In this document: piece after piece, positions 33,097 to 40,892 of the stretch
Numbering within the stretch: position 1 is the first letter of the stretch
Layout: every line of letters starts with the position of its first letter
Assembly: GCA_036378315.1 (NCBI GenBank)
Contig: DASUWU010000024.1
Location: 16,834-80,833 of the forward strand
DNA length: 64,000 nucleotides
Source of the DNA: CALAED01 sp036378315
GTDB lineage: Bacteria > Actinomycetota > Actinomycetes > Streptosporangiales > Streptosporangiaceae
Reading direction: 5' to 3'
Translations under genes and position numbers: made by a program
Notes under the pieces: generated by a model
What the model was told of the DNA's origin: nothing
The model's input: the letters and a program-made list of their open reading frames with translations, nothing else
The model's database searches: none

Positions 33097-34839
33097 TCAG
33101 TGGCCGGGTCGGCGTCCAGGGCGGCTCAGGAGCAGCTCCTCCGGCAGGTGCAGGCGCATCATCGCCCGATCCACGCCGGCGGGCACCCGCGCCGGGGTCA
33201 GCAGCGACACCACGATCATCACGGCGAAGGTGAGCGGCACGACGGCGATCGCCGGCTGCGCGAGCAGCGCTCCCCACCACCCGGCGGGCCGCTCGCCGAG
33301 GATCTGGGCGAGCCCGGCGGCGACCGCGCAGGCGCAGCCGACGGCGAGGCCGGTGCCGGCGCCGGCGGCGGTCAGCCGGCGCCACCACACCCCGAGCACG
33401 AGCAGGGGGCACAGCGAGCAGGCCGAGACCGTGAAGGCGAGGGTGACGAGGCCGGCCGCGGGTAGCGTGCCCAGGAAGCCGGCCAGCGCCAGCGGCACCG
33501 CGATCGCGACGCACGCGCCGAGCCTGAACTCACGCACGCCGCCGCCCGGAACCCCTTGGGACAGGGTCCCGGCGATGGCGACGACGACCCCGCAGGAGGT
33601 GGAGACGAAGGCGGCGAACGCACCGGCCGCGACCAGCCCGGTGAACAGGTGACCGGCGGCGCCGGGGATGAGCCTGCCGGGCAGCATGAGGATGGTGGCG
33701 TCGGCGTCGCCGGTCATCAGCAGCTCCGGAGTGAAGGCACGACCCAGCGCCCCGTACAGGGTCGGGAAGACGTAGAACAGCGACAGCATGACCAGCACCA
33801 GCGGTACCGTCCTGCGCGCGGCCCGCCCGCACCTGTTCGTGTAGAACCTGATCACGATGTGCGGCAACCCCATGGTGCCGAGCAGCATGCCGAGCAACAT
33901 CGAGTAGGTGCCGAACAGCGGGTGGTCGCGGCCTCCGCCGAACGGCCTCGCCCACTTGTCGCCGCACTGGACGGGGATCCGTTGCACGTGCGGTACGGCG
34001 GCGCCCGCGGGAAAGGCGATCCTGCTGCCCTCGTCCACCACGTGCCGGCCTGCCGTGAGTAACACCTCACCGCCGTCGTACCGCCGGCCGTCGACCACGC
34101 CGTCGACCCGGCCCCAGGTGTCCATCGGCACGTGCAGCCCCACGTGGAACGCGACGGTGACGGTCGTGGGCCGGACGAACTCCGGCGGGTGGGGCCGGGT
34201 GGGGTCGGGGCCTCCATGCATCCGCCAGATCGCGACCAGCGCGACCGCCGGGATGGCCAGCGCCAGCAGCTTGAACCAGAACTGGAAGGCCTGGACGACC
34301 GTGATGCTGCGCATGCCGCCCGACAGCACGATGCCGAGCACCACGACCACCACCATGGCCCAGCCCACCCATACCGGCAGGCCGGCGACCACGCGCAACG
34401 TCACCCCGGCGCCCTGGAACTGCGGCAGCAGGTAGAACCAGCCGATGAAGCAGACACATGCGCTCACCCCGTGCCGCATCGACCTGGAGCCGAGCCGCCA
34501 TTCGGCGAAGTCGGACAGCGTGTAGACCCCGGACCTGCGCAGCGGACCCGTGATGAGCACGAGGAGCACGACGTAGCCGGCCGCGGCGCCGATGGGCAGC
34601 CACAGCATGTCAGCCCCGTAGGCCAGGACGAGCCCCGCGGTGCCGAGGAAGGCGGCCGCGGAGATGTACTCGCTGCTGATCGCGGACGCGTTCCACAACG
34701 GCGTCACCGAGCGGGAGGCGACGAGGAAGTCGGACGTCGTCCTGGCCGTCCCCGTGCGGCCGAGCGAGCAGGCGACGGTGACGGCGCCGAGCAGCCCCGT
34801 CACCGCGGTCAGCGTGGTGACCACGACGAGGATGATCAC
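33097..34839 (-). CDS. Sodium:solute symporter family transporter (acetate/monocarboxylate type)
   Basis: This 580-residue protein is a multi-pass cytoplasmic-membrane transporter of the SSS family, closest by eye to ActP/MctC-type acetate or short monocarboxylate symporters. Characteristic segments are TSDFLVASRSVTPLWNASAI with SSEYISAAAFLGTAGLVLAYG, and FGTYSMLLGMLLGTMGLPHI with VIRFYTNRCGRAARRTV. A roughly 90-residue hydrophilic loop (FVRPTTVTVAFHVGLHVPMD onward) lies between membrane helices. GTG 34839 forms a GTGA overlap with the upstream two-TM gene. The adjoining two-component system probably controls it. Confidence 0.9.
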   Translation of the reverse strand: MIILVVVTTLTAVTGLLGAVTVACSLGRTGTARTTSDFLVASRSVTPLWNASAISSEYISAAAFLGTAGLVLAYGADMLWLPIGAAAGYVVLLVLITGPLRRSGVYTLSDFAEWRLGSRSMRHGVSACVCFIGWFYLLPQFQGAGVTLRVVAGLPVWVGWAMVVVVVLGIVLSGGMRSITVVQAFQFWFKLLALAIPAVALVAIWRMHGGPDPTRPHPPEFVRPTTVTVAFHVGLHVPMDTWGRVDGVVDGRRYDGGEVLLTAGRHVVDEGSRIAFPAGAAVPHVQRIPVQCGDKWARPFGGGRDHPLFGTYSMLLGMLLGTMGLPHIVIRFYTNRCGRAARRTVPLVLVMLSLFYVFPTLYGALGRAFTPELLMTGDADATILMLPGRLIPGAAGHLFTGLVAAGAFAAFVSTSCGVVVAIAGTLSQGVPGGGVREFRLGACVAIAVPLALAGFLGTLPAAGLVTLAFTVSACSLCPLLVLGVWWRRLTAAGAGTGLAVGCACAVAAGLAQILGERPAGWWGALLAQPAIAVVPLTFAVMIVVSLLTPARVPAGVDRAMMRLHLPEELLLSRPGRRPGH

Positions 34840-35207
34840 GAACGGGTCACCAGGTCGATGAAGTCGCGTTCGGCCCGTTCCGCCCCGCGCACGTGGCCGA
34901 CGGCGGCGGCGATCCACAGCGGCTGGACGCCGAGACCGAGGACCAGCCACGGCAGCGGCACGCCGAACAGCTTGACCGCGGCCAGGCCGGGAAGCAGCGC
35001 GAACACGAGCGGCAGCAGACCGATGACGAGCGCGACGACGCCGCAGCCGGCCAGCGCCAGGCGAAACTGGGCGCGCATCAGCGACCGCACGTAGCAGGCA
35101 CCGAGCTCGGTCTGCTCGTCGATGTCGCGGGTCACCCGGGGGTAGGGCGGCACCCGGACGCCGCGGGCGCGCGGACCCGTCACCGTGACGCGCCGCTGCT
35201 CAGCCAT
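34836..35207 (-). CDS. Two-TM membrane protein, DUF485-like symporter partner
   Basis: This 123-residue protein has a basic cytoplasmic N-terminus (about 45 residues) and two membrane helices (about 50-75 and 84-103). Small two-helix proteins of the DUF485/DUF4212 type usually precede acetate symporters of this family and are thought to assist them. ATG 35207 overlaps the end of the regulator gene by eight bases, and the stop overlaps the symporter start, so all three are translated in a coupled way. Confidence 0.78.
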   Translation of the reverse strand: MAEQRRVTVTGPRARGVRVPPYPRVTRDIDEQTELGACYVRSLMRAQFRLALAGCGVVALVIGLLPLVFALLPGLAAVKLFGVPLPWLVLGLGVQPLWIAAAVGHVRGAERAERDFIDLVTRS

Positions 35208-36126
35208 CGCGATCGCAGGCGTCGTCGTCGTTCTCGTCGCAGGCGCCGTCGTCGTCCTCGCAGGCGCCGTCGTCGTCGCAGACGTCCTCGTCGTCCCCGT
35301 CGCAGGGGTCGCAGGCGCCGGCACGATCATCACCGCGCGCGGCCCCGGCGTCGCAGGGCTCGTCGCCGGCCGTCCTGAACCGGCGGACGAGCAGGTCGCG
35401 GACCTCGCGGGTGTGCCGGCGGCTGACCGGCAGGTAGGCGCCGCCGACCTGCACGACCGCCCGCCCCTCGTCGAAGCGCACCTCGCTGATGTGGTCGGCG
35501 GCGACGAGGGTGCTGCGATGGATGCGGATGAATCCCGCGACCCGCCAGCGCCGGGCCAGCGCCGCCAGGGGCACCCGGACGAGGTAGTTCTCGCCCTCCG
35601 TCGTGTGCAGGCGTACGTAGTCGCCGTGCGCCTCGGCGTAGCACACGGCCGAGCGCGACACCAGGCGGGTGCGGCCGGCCAACTCGACCGGGATCGTCTC
35701 GTCGGCGTGCGGTGGCGGCGCCCCGCCCGCCTCCGCCGCCTCGCGGCGCTGCACGGCGGCGGCGATCCGGCGGATGGCCTCGGCGAGCCGCTCCTGGCGG
35801 ACCGGCTTGAGCAGGTAGTCGACGGCGCCGACCTCGAACGCCGCCACCGCGAAGTCGTCGTGGGCGGTGACGAACACCACGGCCGGCGGCCTGGCGAAGC
35901 CGGCGAGCAGCCGGGAGAAGTCGAGGCCGTCGAGCCCGGGCATCCGGACGTCGAGGAAGACGGCGTCGAGCCGGTCGCCGGCCGCTCGCATCCGGCTGAG
36001 ATCCCGCAGTGCCACGGCCGGGTCGCTGGCCGCGACCGCGCGCTTCACGCGCGGGTCCCGGCGCAACAGGAAGGTCAACTCTTCCAGCGCGGGGACCTCG
36101 TCATCGACCACGAGGACGCTCAGCAC
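35200..36126 (-). CDS. LytTR-family response regulator with Cys/Asp-rich C-terminal tail
   Basis: This 308-residue regulator has a receiver domain (LSVLVVDDEVPALEELTFLL, phospho-acceptor Asp in VFLDVRMPGLDGLDFS, VVFVTAHDDFAVAAF) and a LytTR DNA-binding domain (about 140-255; VCYAEAHGDYVRLHTTEGE, IRIHRSTLVAADHISEV, YLPVSRRHTREVRDLLVRRF). The last 44 residues (35203-35334) are extraordinary: almost only Asp, Cys, Gly, Ala and Glu, with seven cysteines in a loose CxDDDGA-like repeat. It could bind a metal or be a microsatellite expansion. GTG 36126 matches the family start; a TTG at 36162 is also in frame. Confidence 0.88.
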   Translation of the reverse strand: MLSVLVVDDEVPALEELTFLLRRDPRVKRAVAASDPAVALRDLSRMRAAGDRLDAVFLDVRMPGLDGLDFSRLLAGFARPPAVVFVTAHDDFAVAAFEVGAVDYLLKPVRQERLAEAIRRIAAAVQRREAAEAGGAPPPHADETIPVELAGRTRLVSRSAVCYAEAHGDYVRLHTTEGENYLVRVPLAALARRWRVAGFIRIHRSTLVAADHISEVRFDEGRAVVQVGGAYLPVSRRHTREVRDLLVRRFRTAGDEPCDAGAARGDDRAGACDPCDGDDEDVCDDDGACEDDDGACDENDDDACDRDG

Positions 36127-36198
36127 CCTAGGAGCTTGTCGCCGACTACCCTGTGTACGCAACCGGTTCCGCGATGTGCGTACTTTGTGGGTGTTTGC

Positions 36199-37410
36199 TC
36201 AACCGGGTCGCACCCCGGGGCGGTATTTCGGCACCCGCAGGTTCACTTTCATACCCGCGCCCGGCGCGGTATCGATCACCAACCCGTAGTCGTCGCCGTA
36301 GACGCGGCGCATGCGCTCGTCGACGTTGGCCAGGCCGATCCCGGCGCCCGGCGCGGCGGCGCCGTCGCCGGCCAGGATGGCCCGCAGCCGCTCCGGGTCC
36401 ATCCCGACGCCGTCGTCCTCGATGCTGATCGCCGCCTCGGCGCCGGCGTCTCTGGCCACGATGTCGACCCGCAACGTGGCCCTGCTCGCCGCCATGCCGT
36501 GCCGTATCGCGTTCTCGACCAGCGGTTGCAGCGACAGGAACGGCACGGCGACCGGCAGCACCTCGGGCGCGATCTCCACGGTGAACTGCAGCCGCTCACC
36601 GAACCTGGCCCGTTCGAGCAGCAGGTACCGGTCGATCGAACGCAGCTCTTCGGCCAGCGTGGTGAACTCCCGCCGGGTGCGGAAGGTGTAGCGGGCGAAG
36701 TCGGCGAAGTCGAGGAGCAGCTCGCGCGCGCGTTCGGGGTTGGTCCTGACGAACGACGCGATCGTCGTGAGCGAGTTGTAGACGAAGTGCGGGGATATCT
36801 GCGCCCGGAGCGCCTTCATCTTCGCCTCCACCAGGCGCGCCCGCGAGGCGTCGAGCTCGGCGAGCTCGAGCTGCCCGGAGAACCAGCGCGCCACCTCACC
36901 GAGGGCGCGGACGCGCGGGGCGCGCACGGACGTGGCATAGACCGCCAGGGCGCCGGCGACCCGCCCCTCGATGGTGAGCGGCGCGATCATGGCCACCCGG
37001 ATCCGGCACGCGGGGTCGTCGCAGGCGACCTCGTCGGCGGGCGCGATCCTGGACCGTCCGGAACGCACCACGGGGCGTACCTGCCGCGGCACCGCGGCGG
37101 CGTGGCCGTGCCCGGTTCCCTCCCAGGCCAGCAACTGCTCGCCGGCGGTCACCGCGATCGCCTCGGCGCCGAGCAGGCCGCGCAGGTGCCGCGCCGCCTT
37201 GCGGGCCGACGCCTTGGTGAGCCCGGCGCGCAGCGCGGGCGAGGCCTGCGCGATGGTGTGCAAGGTCGCGAACGCGGCCCGTTCGGCGGGGGTGGCGAGC
37301 CCGCGCAGCTCTCGACGGCGGCGTTGTAAATGGGACAGGCCGACCGTGGTCGCCACCAGGACCGCGCCACCTGCGACATCGAGGACGGAGGGCAGCGTCA
37401 GATGCGCCAT
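36199..37410 (-). CDS. LytS-type sensor histidine kinase
   Basis: This 403-residue kinase has one N-terminal membrane segment (LPSVLDVAGGAVLVATTVGL), a GAF-like sensor region (about 50-170, containing AITV-type core AEAIAVTAGEQLLAWEG) and the His_kinase domain with the phospho-accepting histidine in RAQISPHFVYNSLTTIASFV, followed by the ATPase motifs SLQPLVENAIRHGM, DDGVGMD and GIGLANVDERMRRVYG. ATG 37410 is preceded by TATCAT eight bases upstream, so translation may be leaderless. It pairs with the downstream LytTR regulator and probably controls the symporter. Confidence 0.92.
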   Translation of the reverse strand: MAHLTLPSVLDVAGGAVLVATTVGLSHLQRRRRELRGLATPAERAAFATLHTIAQASPALRAGLTKASARKAARHLRGLLGAEAIAVTAGEQLLAWEGTGHGHAAAVPRQVRPVVRSGRSRIAPADEVACDDPACRIRVAMIAPLTIEGRVAGALAVYATSVRAPRVRALGEVARWFSGQLELAELDASRARLVEAKMKALRAQISPHFVYNSLTTIASFVRTNPERARELLLDFADFARYTFRTRREFTTLAEELRSIDRYLLLERARFGERLQFTVEIAPEVLPVAVPFLSLQPLVENAIRHGMAASRATLRVDIVARDAGAEAAISIEDDGVGMDPERLRAILAGDGAAAPGAGIGLANVDERMRRVYGDDYGLVIDTAPGAGMKVNLRVPKYRPGVRPG

Positions 37411-37488
37411 GTACACGGATGATAACGGTGCGCAACCGCCGTGACACCCTACTTGTGCCACCCGGCCGGCCGGGCCGTGCGCACCGAC

Positions 37489-38211
37489 CTAGAATTCTTC
37501 CGCCCGGCCGCCGTTTTCTTCCTCCTGGTAGGAGTAACGCTGCTCCCGCCAGGGGTCGGCCACGACGTGGTACCCGCGCTCCTCCCAAAAGCCCCGCCGG
37601 TCCTTGACGAGGTACTCCGCCCCGCGCGCCCACTTGACGCTCTTCCACGCGTACAGGTGGGGCACCACGAGCCGTACCGGAAAGCCGTGGTCGGGGGTGA
37701 GCCGCTCGCCGTTACGGTGGGTGGCGAACAGCGTCGCGTCCGCCAGGAAGTCGGTCATGCGGACGTTCGCGCTGTAGCCGTACTCCGCCCAGACCATGAC
37801 ATGGGTCGCGTCCGGGTGGGGCGGCGCCAGCTCGACAAGCGCCGCTGCGGGAACGCCCTCCCAGCGGTTGTCGGGCACGGTGAACTTGGTCACGCAGTGC
37901 ATGTCAGCCGTCACCAGCGTCCTGGGCAGCCGGTCGAACTCGGCCCAGCTCCAGCGGTACTCCTCCCCGGTCTCGGTGGCGCCGAACACCCGGAAGTCCC
38001 AGATCTTGGGGCGGAACTTCGGGACCGGCCCATAGTGCAGGACCGGCCAGCCACGGGGGATGTACTGCCCCGGCGGCAGGCGGTCTCGGGGCCCGTTCAC
38101 CAGCGCTCCGTCCCACGCGCCCCCGTCGATCGGCGTGTCGGCCGGCGCCTGAGATGTCGGCCGGATGAACGGGCACTCAGGGGTGAGTCCATGGTCCGGC
38201 CATAGTGCCAT
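37489..38211 (-). CDS. Sulfite oxidase-like molybdopterin oxidoreductase
   Basis: This 240-residue protein has the oxidoreductase molybdopterin-binding fold: RGWPVLHYGPVPKFRPKIWD, DFRVFGATETGEEYRWSWAE, ADMHCVTKFTVPDNRWEGV with the probable molybdenum-ligating cysteine, and DHGFPVRLVVPHLYAWKSVKW. It has no haem domain and no twin-arginine signal, so it is probably cytosolic; the substrate is unknown. ATG 38211 follows GGGGCGGGA; an upstream ATG at 38247 is possible. It is divergent from the DAHP synthase leader, only 70 bases away. Confidence 0.85.
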   Translation of the reverse strand: MALWPDHGLTPECPFIRPTSQAPADTPIDGGAWDGALVNGPRDRLPPGQYIPRGWPVLHYGPVPKFRPKIWDFRVFGATETGEEYRWSWAEFDRLPRTLVTADMHCVTKFTVPDNRWEGVPAAALVELAPPHPDATHVMVWAEYGYSANVRMTDFLADATLFATHRNGERLTPDHGFPVRLVVPHLYAWKSVKWARGAEYLVKDRRGFWEERGYHVVADPWREQRYSYQEEENGGRAEEF

Positions 38212-38267
38212 TCCCGCCCCGGCGCGCCTATCGGCCCCCTCCCCCATCCCGGGCGCGCGACATGGGT

Positions 38268-38280
38268 TATTCTCTGAGCC
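38268..38280 (+). promoter_or_regulatory. -10 element of the DAHP synthase operon
   Basis: TATTCT (38268-38273) lies exactly seven bases before the GTG of the leader peptide, so the transcript should start at or next to that codon. No good -35 is visible. Confidence 0.55.
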
Positions 38281-38376
38281 GTGCGCAGTGGCTTCGACAG
38301 TGGTTCGCACTGTGGTTTCTACTTTTATGGCGACCGGCCCGCCCCGTGGCCGGTGGCCAGGCAGCGGCTGCGCTGA
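38281..38376 (+). CDS. Leader peptide of the DAHP synthase attenuator
   Basis: A 31-codon ORF begins with GTG directly after a -10 element, so it should be translated from a leaderless mRNA. In the middle are four consecutive aromatic codons, Phe-Tyr-Phe-Tyr (TTC TAC TTT TAT, 38317-38328), with one further Phe earlier and a single Trp later. It ends 13 bases before a strong intrinsic terminator and 73 bases before the DAHP synthase start. This is the layout of a ribosome-mediated attenuator sensing phenylalanine and tyrosine. Confidence 0.78.
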   Translation: MRSGFDSGSHCGFYFYGDRPAPWPVARQRLR

Positions 38377-38389
38377 ACGACCACCTGTG

Positions 38390-38427
38390 AGAGCCCCGGG
38401 CCGGGACGGCCCGGGGCTCTTTCGTTT
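38390..38427 (+). terminator. Attenuator terminator before the DAHP synthase gene
   Basis: A perfect 13-base-pair stem (AGAGCCCCGGGCC at 38390-38402, GGCCCGGGGCTCT at 38408-38420) with a five-base loop is followed by TTCGTTT. It sits between the leader peptide and the DAHP synthase gene, so it must be bypassed for expression. GCCCCG at 38341-38346, just past the Phe-Tyr codons, can pair with CGGGGC at 38412-38417 and could form part of the competing structure. Confidence 0.85.
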
Positions 38428-38449
38428 GAACGAGGAGACACAGAACACC

Positions 38450-39541
38450 ATGGTGATCGTGATGGCCCCGGAGGCCACACAGGCGAATATCGACGCCGTC
38501 GTCTCGCTGGTGGAGCAGGCGGGCTCCGACGCCTTCGTCAGCCGCGGCGTGCAGCGCACGATCGTCGGTCTGGTCGGCGACGTGGAGCGGCTCGGCACGC
38601 TCGACCTTCGTGGCATGGAGGGCGTGAGCGACGTGCTGCGCGTGTCCGTCCCCTACAAGCTGGTCAGCCGGGAGAACCATCCGACCCGCTCGGTCATCAG
38701 CGTGGGCGGGGTGCCGATCGGTCCCGGCACGATGACCCTCATCGCCGGGCCGTGCGCCGTGGAGACCCCCGAGCAGACCCTGCAGGCGGCGCAGATGGCG
38801 CAGGCCGCGGGCGCCACGCTGTTGCGCGGCGGGGCCTTCAAGCCGCGGACGTCACCGTACGCCTTCCAGGGGCTCGGCGAGTCCGGGCTGAAGATCCTGG
38901 CCGCGGTACGGGAGGAGACCGGCCTGCCCATCGTCACCGAGGTCGTGGACGCCCACGACGTCGAGCTGGTCGCCGCGTACGCGGACATGCTCCAGATCGG
39001 CACCCGCAACATGCAGAACTTCGCCCTGCTCCAGGCCGTCGGCGGCATCGGCAAGCCGGTCATGCTCAAGCGCGGCATGAACGCGACGATCGAGGAGTGG
39101 CTGATGGCGGCCGAGTACGTCGCGCAGCGCGGCAACCTCGACATCGTGCTGTGCGAGCGCGGCATCCGGACGTTCGAGACGGCCACCCGCAACACCCTGG
39201 ACATCTCAGCGGTGCCGGTGGCGCAGCGCCAGTCGCACCTTCCGGTGATCGTCGACCCTTCGCACTCGGGCGGGCTGCGCGAGCTGGTGCTGCCGCTCAC
39301 CAGGGCGGCCATCGCCGTCGGCGCGGACGGGGTGATCATCGACGTGCACCCGCATCCGGAGAGCGCCCTCTGCGACGGGCCCCAGGCCCTCGTCGACGGC
39401 GACCTGCGCGAGCTGGCCAAGGTCGTGCGCGACCTGCCGCCGCTCGTCGGCCGCGCGCTCACCCGGCAGGTGGAGCCGGCGCCGGTCCCCGCACCGGCCG
39501 CCGGCCGCGACGCCGAACCGGGGCCCGCCGTTCCGGCGTGA
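38450..39541 (+). CDS. aroF: DAHP synthase, type I beta (KDO8PS-like, with regulatory domain)
   Basis: This 363-residue enzyme condenses phosphoenolpyruvate and erythrose 4-phosphate, the entry step to aromatic amino acids. Residues 1-70 form a ferredoxin-like regulatory domain (MVIVMAPEATQANIDAVVSL ... VGDVERLGTLDLRG), which in Thermotoga-type enzymes binds Phe/Tyr for feedback inhibition. The catalytic barrel shows LIAGPCAVETPEQT, RGGAFKPRTSPYAFQGLGE, QIGTRNMQNFALLQAVG, MLKRGMNATIEEWL and VIVDPSHSGG. GAGGAG is 12 bases before ATG 38450, a rather long spacing. Expression is controlled by the upstream attenuator. This is not the class II enzyme found in mycobacteria. Confidence 0.95.
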   Translation: MVIVMAPEATQANIDAVVSLVEQAGSDAFVSRGVQRTIVGLVGDVERLGTLDLRGMEGVSDVLRVSVPYKLVSRENHPTRSVISVGGVPIGPGTMTLIAGPCAVETPEQTLQAAQMAQAAGATLLRGGAFKPRTSPYAFQGLGESGLKILAAVREETGLPIVTEVVDAHDVELVAAYADMLQIGTRNMQNFALLQAVGGIGKPVMLKRGMNATIEEWLMAAEYVAQRGNLDIVLCERGIRTFETATRNTLDISAVPVAQRQSHLPVIVDPSHSGGLRELVLPLTRAAIAVGADGVIIDVHPHPESALCDGPQALVDGDLRELAKVVRDLPPLVGRALTRQVEPAPVPAPAAGRDAEPGPAVPA

Positions 39542-39578
39542 TATCGAACGTGGTGGCGGCGATGGTAGGGTCGGCCGC

Positions 39579-39620
39579 ATGACGTACCGGCACGCCGTGA
39601 CGCCCCCTCCGGCCTCCTGA
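39579..39620 (+). CDS. Possible 13-residue leader peptide upstream of the EamA transporter
   Basis: A short ORF, MTYRHAVTPPPAS, begins at an ATG exactly seven bases after TAGGGT (39566-39571), the same leaderless layout as the DAHP synthase leader. It ends 113 bases before the transporter gene. Between them lies a hairpin, GAACCGA (39691-39697) with TCGGTTC (39707-39713). It may simply mark the transporter's transcription start, or it may be a regulatory upstream ORF. Confidence 0.42.
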   Translation: MTYRHAVTPPPAS

Positions 39621-39690
39621 CCGGGGCGCGGCGGCTCTTCGTCGATTCCTGGCCGGCCGGGTGATGACCGGGCGGCCGTGACGCGCCTCG

Positions 39691-39713
39691 GAACCGAGTT
39701 CCCCTTTCGGTTC
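39691..39713 (+). promoter_or_regulatory. Hairpin in the EamA transporter leader
   Basis: A seven-base-pair stem GAACCGA/TCGGTTC with a nine-base loop ends 20 bases before the transporter start. It lacks a T-run and could influence access to the ribosome binding site. Confidence 0.35.
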
Positions 39714-39733
39714 GAGTTCAGGAGCGTCCTCCC

Positions 39734-40780
39734 ATGTCCGCGCCGTCTTCTTGCCCGTCTTCCTGCCCGTCTTCTCCGTGCTGCCGGTTCTCCACGCCTT
39801 CTCCCTCCTCGCCGTCCCCGGCTTTTCCTCGTTCCCCGTCGTCCGCGTCGGGTCGGTGCTCGTCCTGTCCGGCCGCGGCCGGGCCCGGCCGCGGCTTCGC
39901 GCACCGTGCCGCCCGGCGGCCGGGCGGCGGCGCGTACATCCTGCTGGCCGCCTCCCTGTGGGGCACCACCGGCACCGCCCGTACCTTCGCGCCCGCCGGC
40001 GCGAGCCCGGTGTCGGTCGGCGCGGCCAGGATCCTCATCGGCGGCCTGCTGCTCGTGCTCATCGCGCTGCGCGGCGGCGGGCTGCGGCGGCTGCTGGCCG
40101 GCGGGCCGGCGACGTGGGCGGCGCTGGGCACGGGCGCGGCCTGCGCGGCCATCTACCAGGTCGCCTTCTTCGCCGCGGTCGCCAGAACCGGCGTGGCCAC
40201 GGGCACGGTCGTGACGATCGGCAGCGCGCCCGCGTTCGCCGGGGTGATGGCCACGCTGTCGCGGTCCGGGCGGCTGTCCAAGCGGTGGCTGGCGTCGACC
40301 GCGGGCGCCGTGATCGGCTGCGCGGCGCTGGTGAGCGGCGGGCGGGCGGCCGGGGTGGAACCCGTCGGCGTGACGCTCGCGCTGGTGTCCGGGCTCGGGT
40401 ACGCGCTGTACGCCACGATGGCCTCGCGTTTCATCATGCGCGGCGCGGATGGCACTGCGGTCGTGGCCGCGTTGTTCGGTGGCGCGGCGGTGCTGCTGCT
40501 CCCGGTGCTGCTGGCCGGCTCGCCCGGCTGGCTGCTGACCGGCCGCGGCATCGGGGTCGCCGCCTACCTGGGCGGGCTGACCACCGCGGTCGGGTACGTG
40601 CTGTACGCCCGGGGGCTGCGCACCACGCCGGCGGCGCCGGCCACGACCTTGACGCTCGCCGAGCCGGCGGTCGCCGCCGTGCTGGGGCTGGCCGTCCTCG
40701 GCGAGCACCTCGGCGGCGTGGCGCTCGCCGGCCTCGCCCTGCTGGCCGGGAGCCTGGCCGTCCTGATCAGACGCCGGTGA
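39734..40780 (+). CDS. EamA/DMT-family membrane transporter
   Basis: This protein is a ten-helix exporter of the drug/metabolite transporter superfamily; the conserved core starts near residue 68 with YILLAASLWGTTGTARTF and includes the second EamA repeat GVTLALVSGLGYALYATMAS to LTLAEPAVAAVLGLAVLGE. The substrate cannot be inferred. From ATG 39734 (GGAG upstream) the first 65 residues are very rich in Ser, Pro and Cys and unlike the family, so either this is an unusual extension or translation starts at a non-obvious later codon; no better in-frame start with a ribosome binding site was found. Confidence 0.86.
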   Translation: MSAPSSCPSSCPSSPCCRFSTPSPSSPSPAFPRSPSSASGRCSSCPAAAGPGRGFAHRAARRPGGGAYILLAASLWGTTGTARTFAPAGASPVSVGAARILIGGLLLVLIALRGGGLRRLLAGGPATWAALGTGAACAAIYQVAFFAAVARTGVATGTVVTIGSAPAFAGVMATLSRSGRLSKRWLASTAGAVIGCAALVSGGRAAGVEPVGVTLALVSGLGYALYATMASRFIMRGADGTAVVAALFGGAAVLLLPVLLAGSPGWLLTGRGIGVAAYLGGLTTAVGYVLYARGLRTTPAAPATTLTLAEPAVAAVLGLAVLGEHLGGVALAGLALLAGSLAVLIRRR

Positions 40781-40892
40781 CGCCAGGCAACGCCGGGTGA
40801 CGCCGGCGCGGCCGACCGGGACATGCACCGGTAATCAGGCCCTAACAGGTATCTACCGGGATGTTCCTTGAAGATCCGGGAAGGATTGGCAC

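Noticed and set aside
35185..37329. 714-codon open frame on the plus strand
   Set aside because: It is antisense to the two-component system, whose domains are complete on the minus strand.
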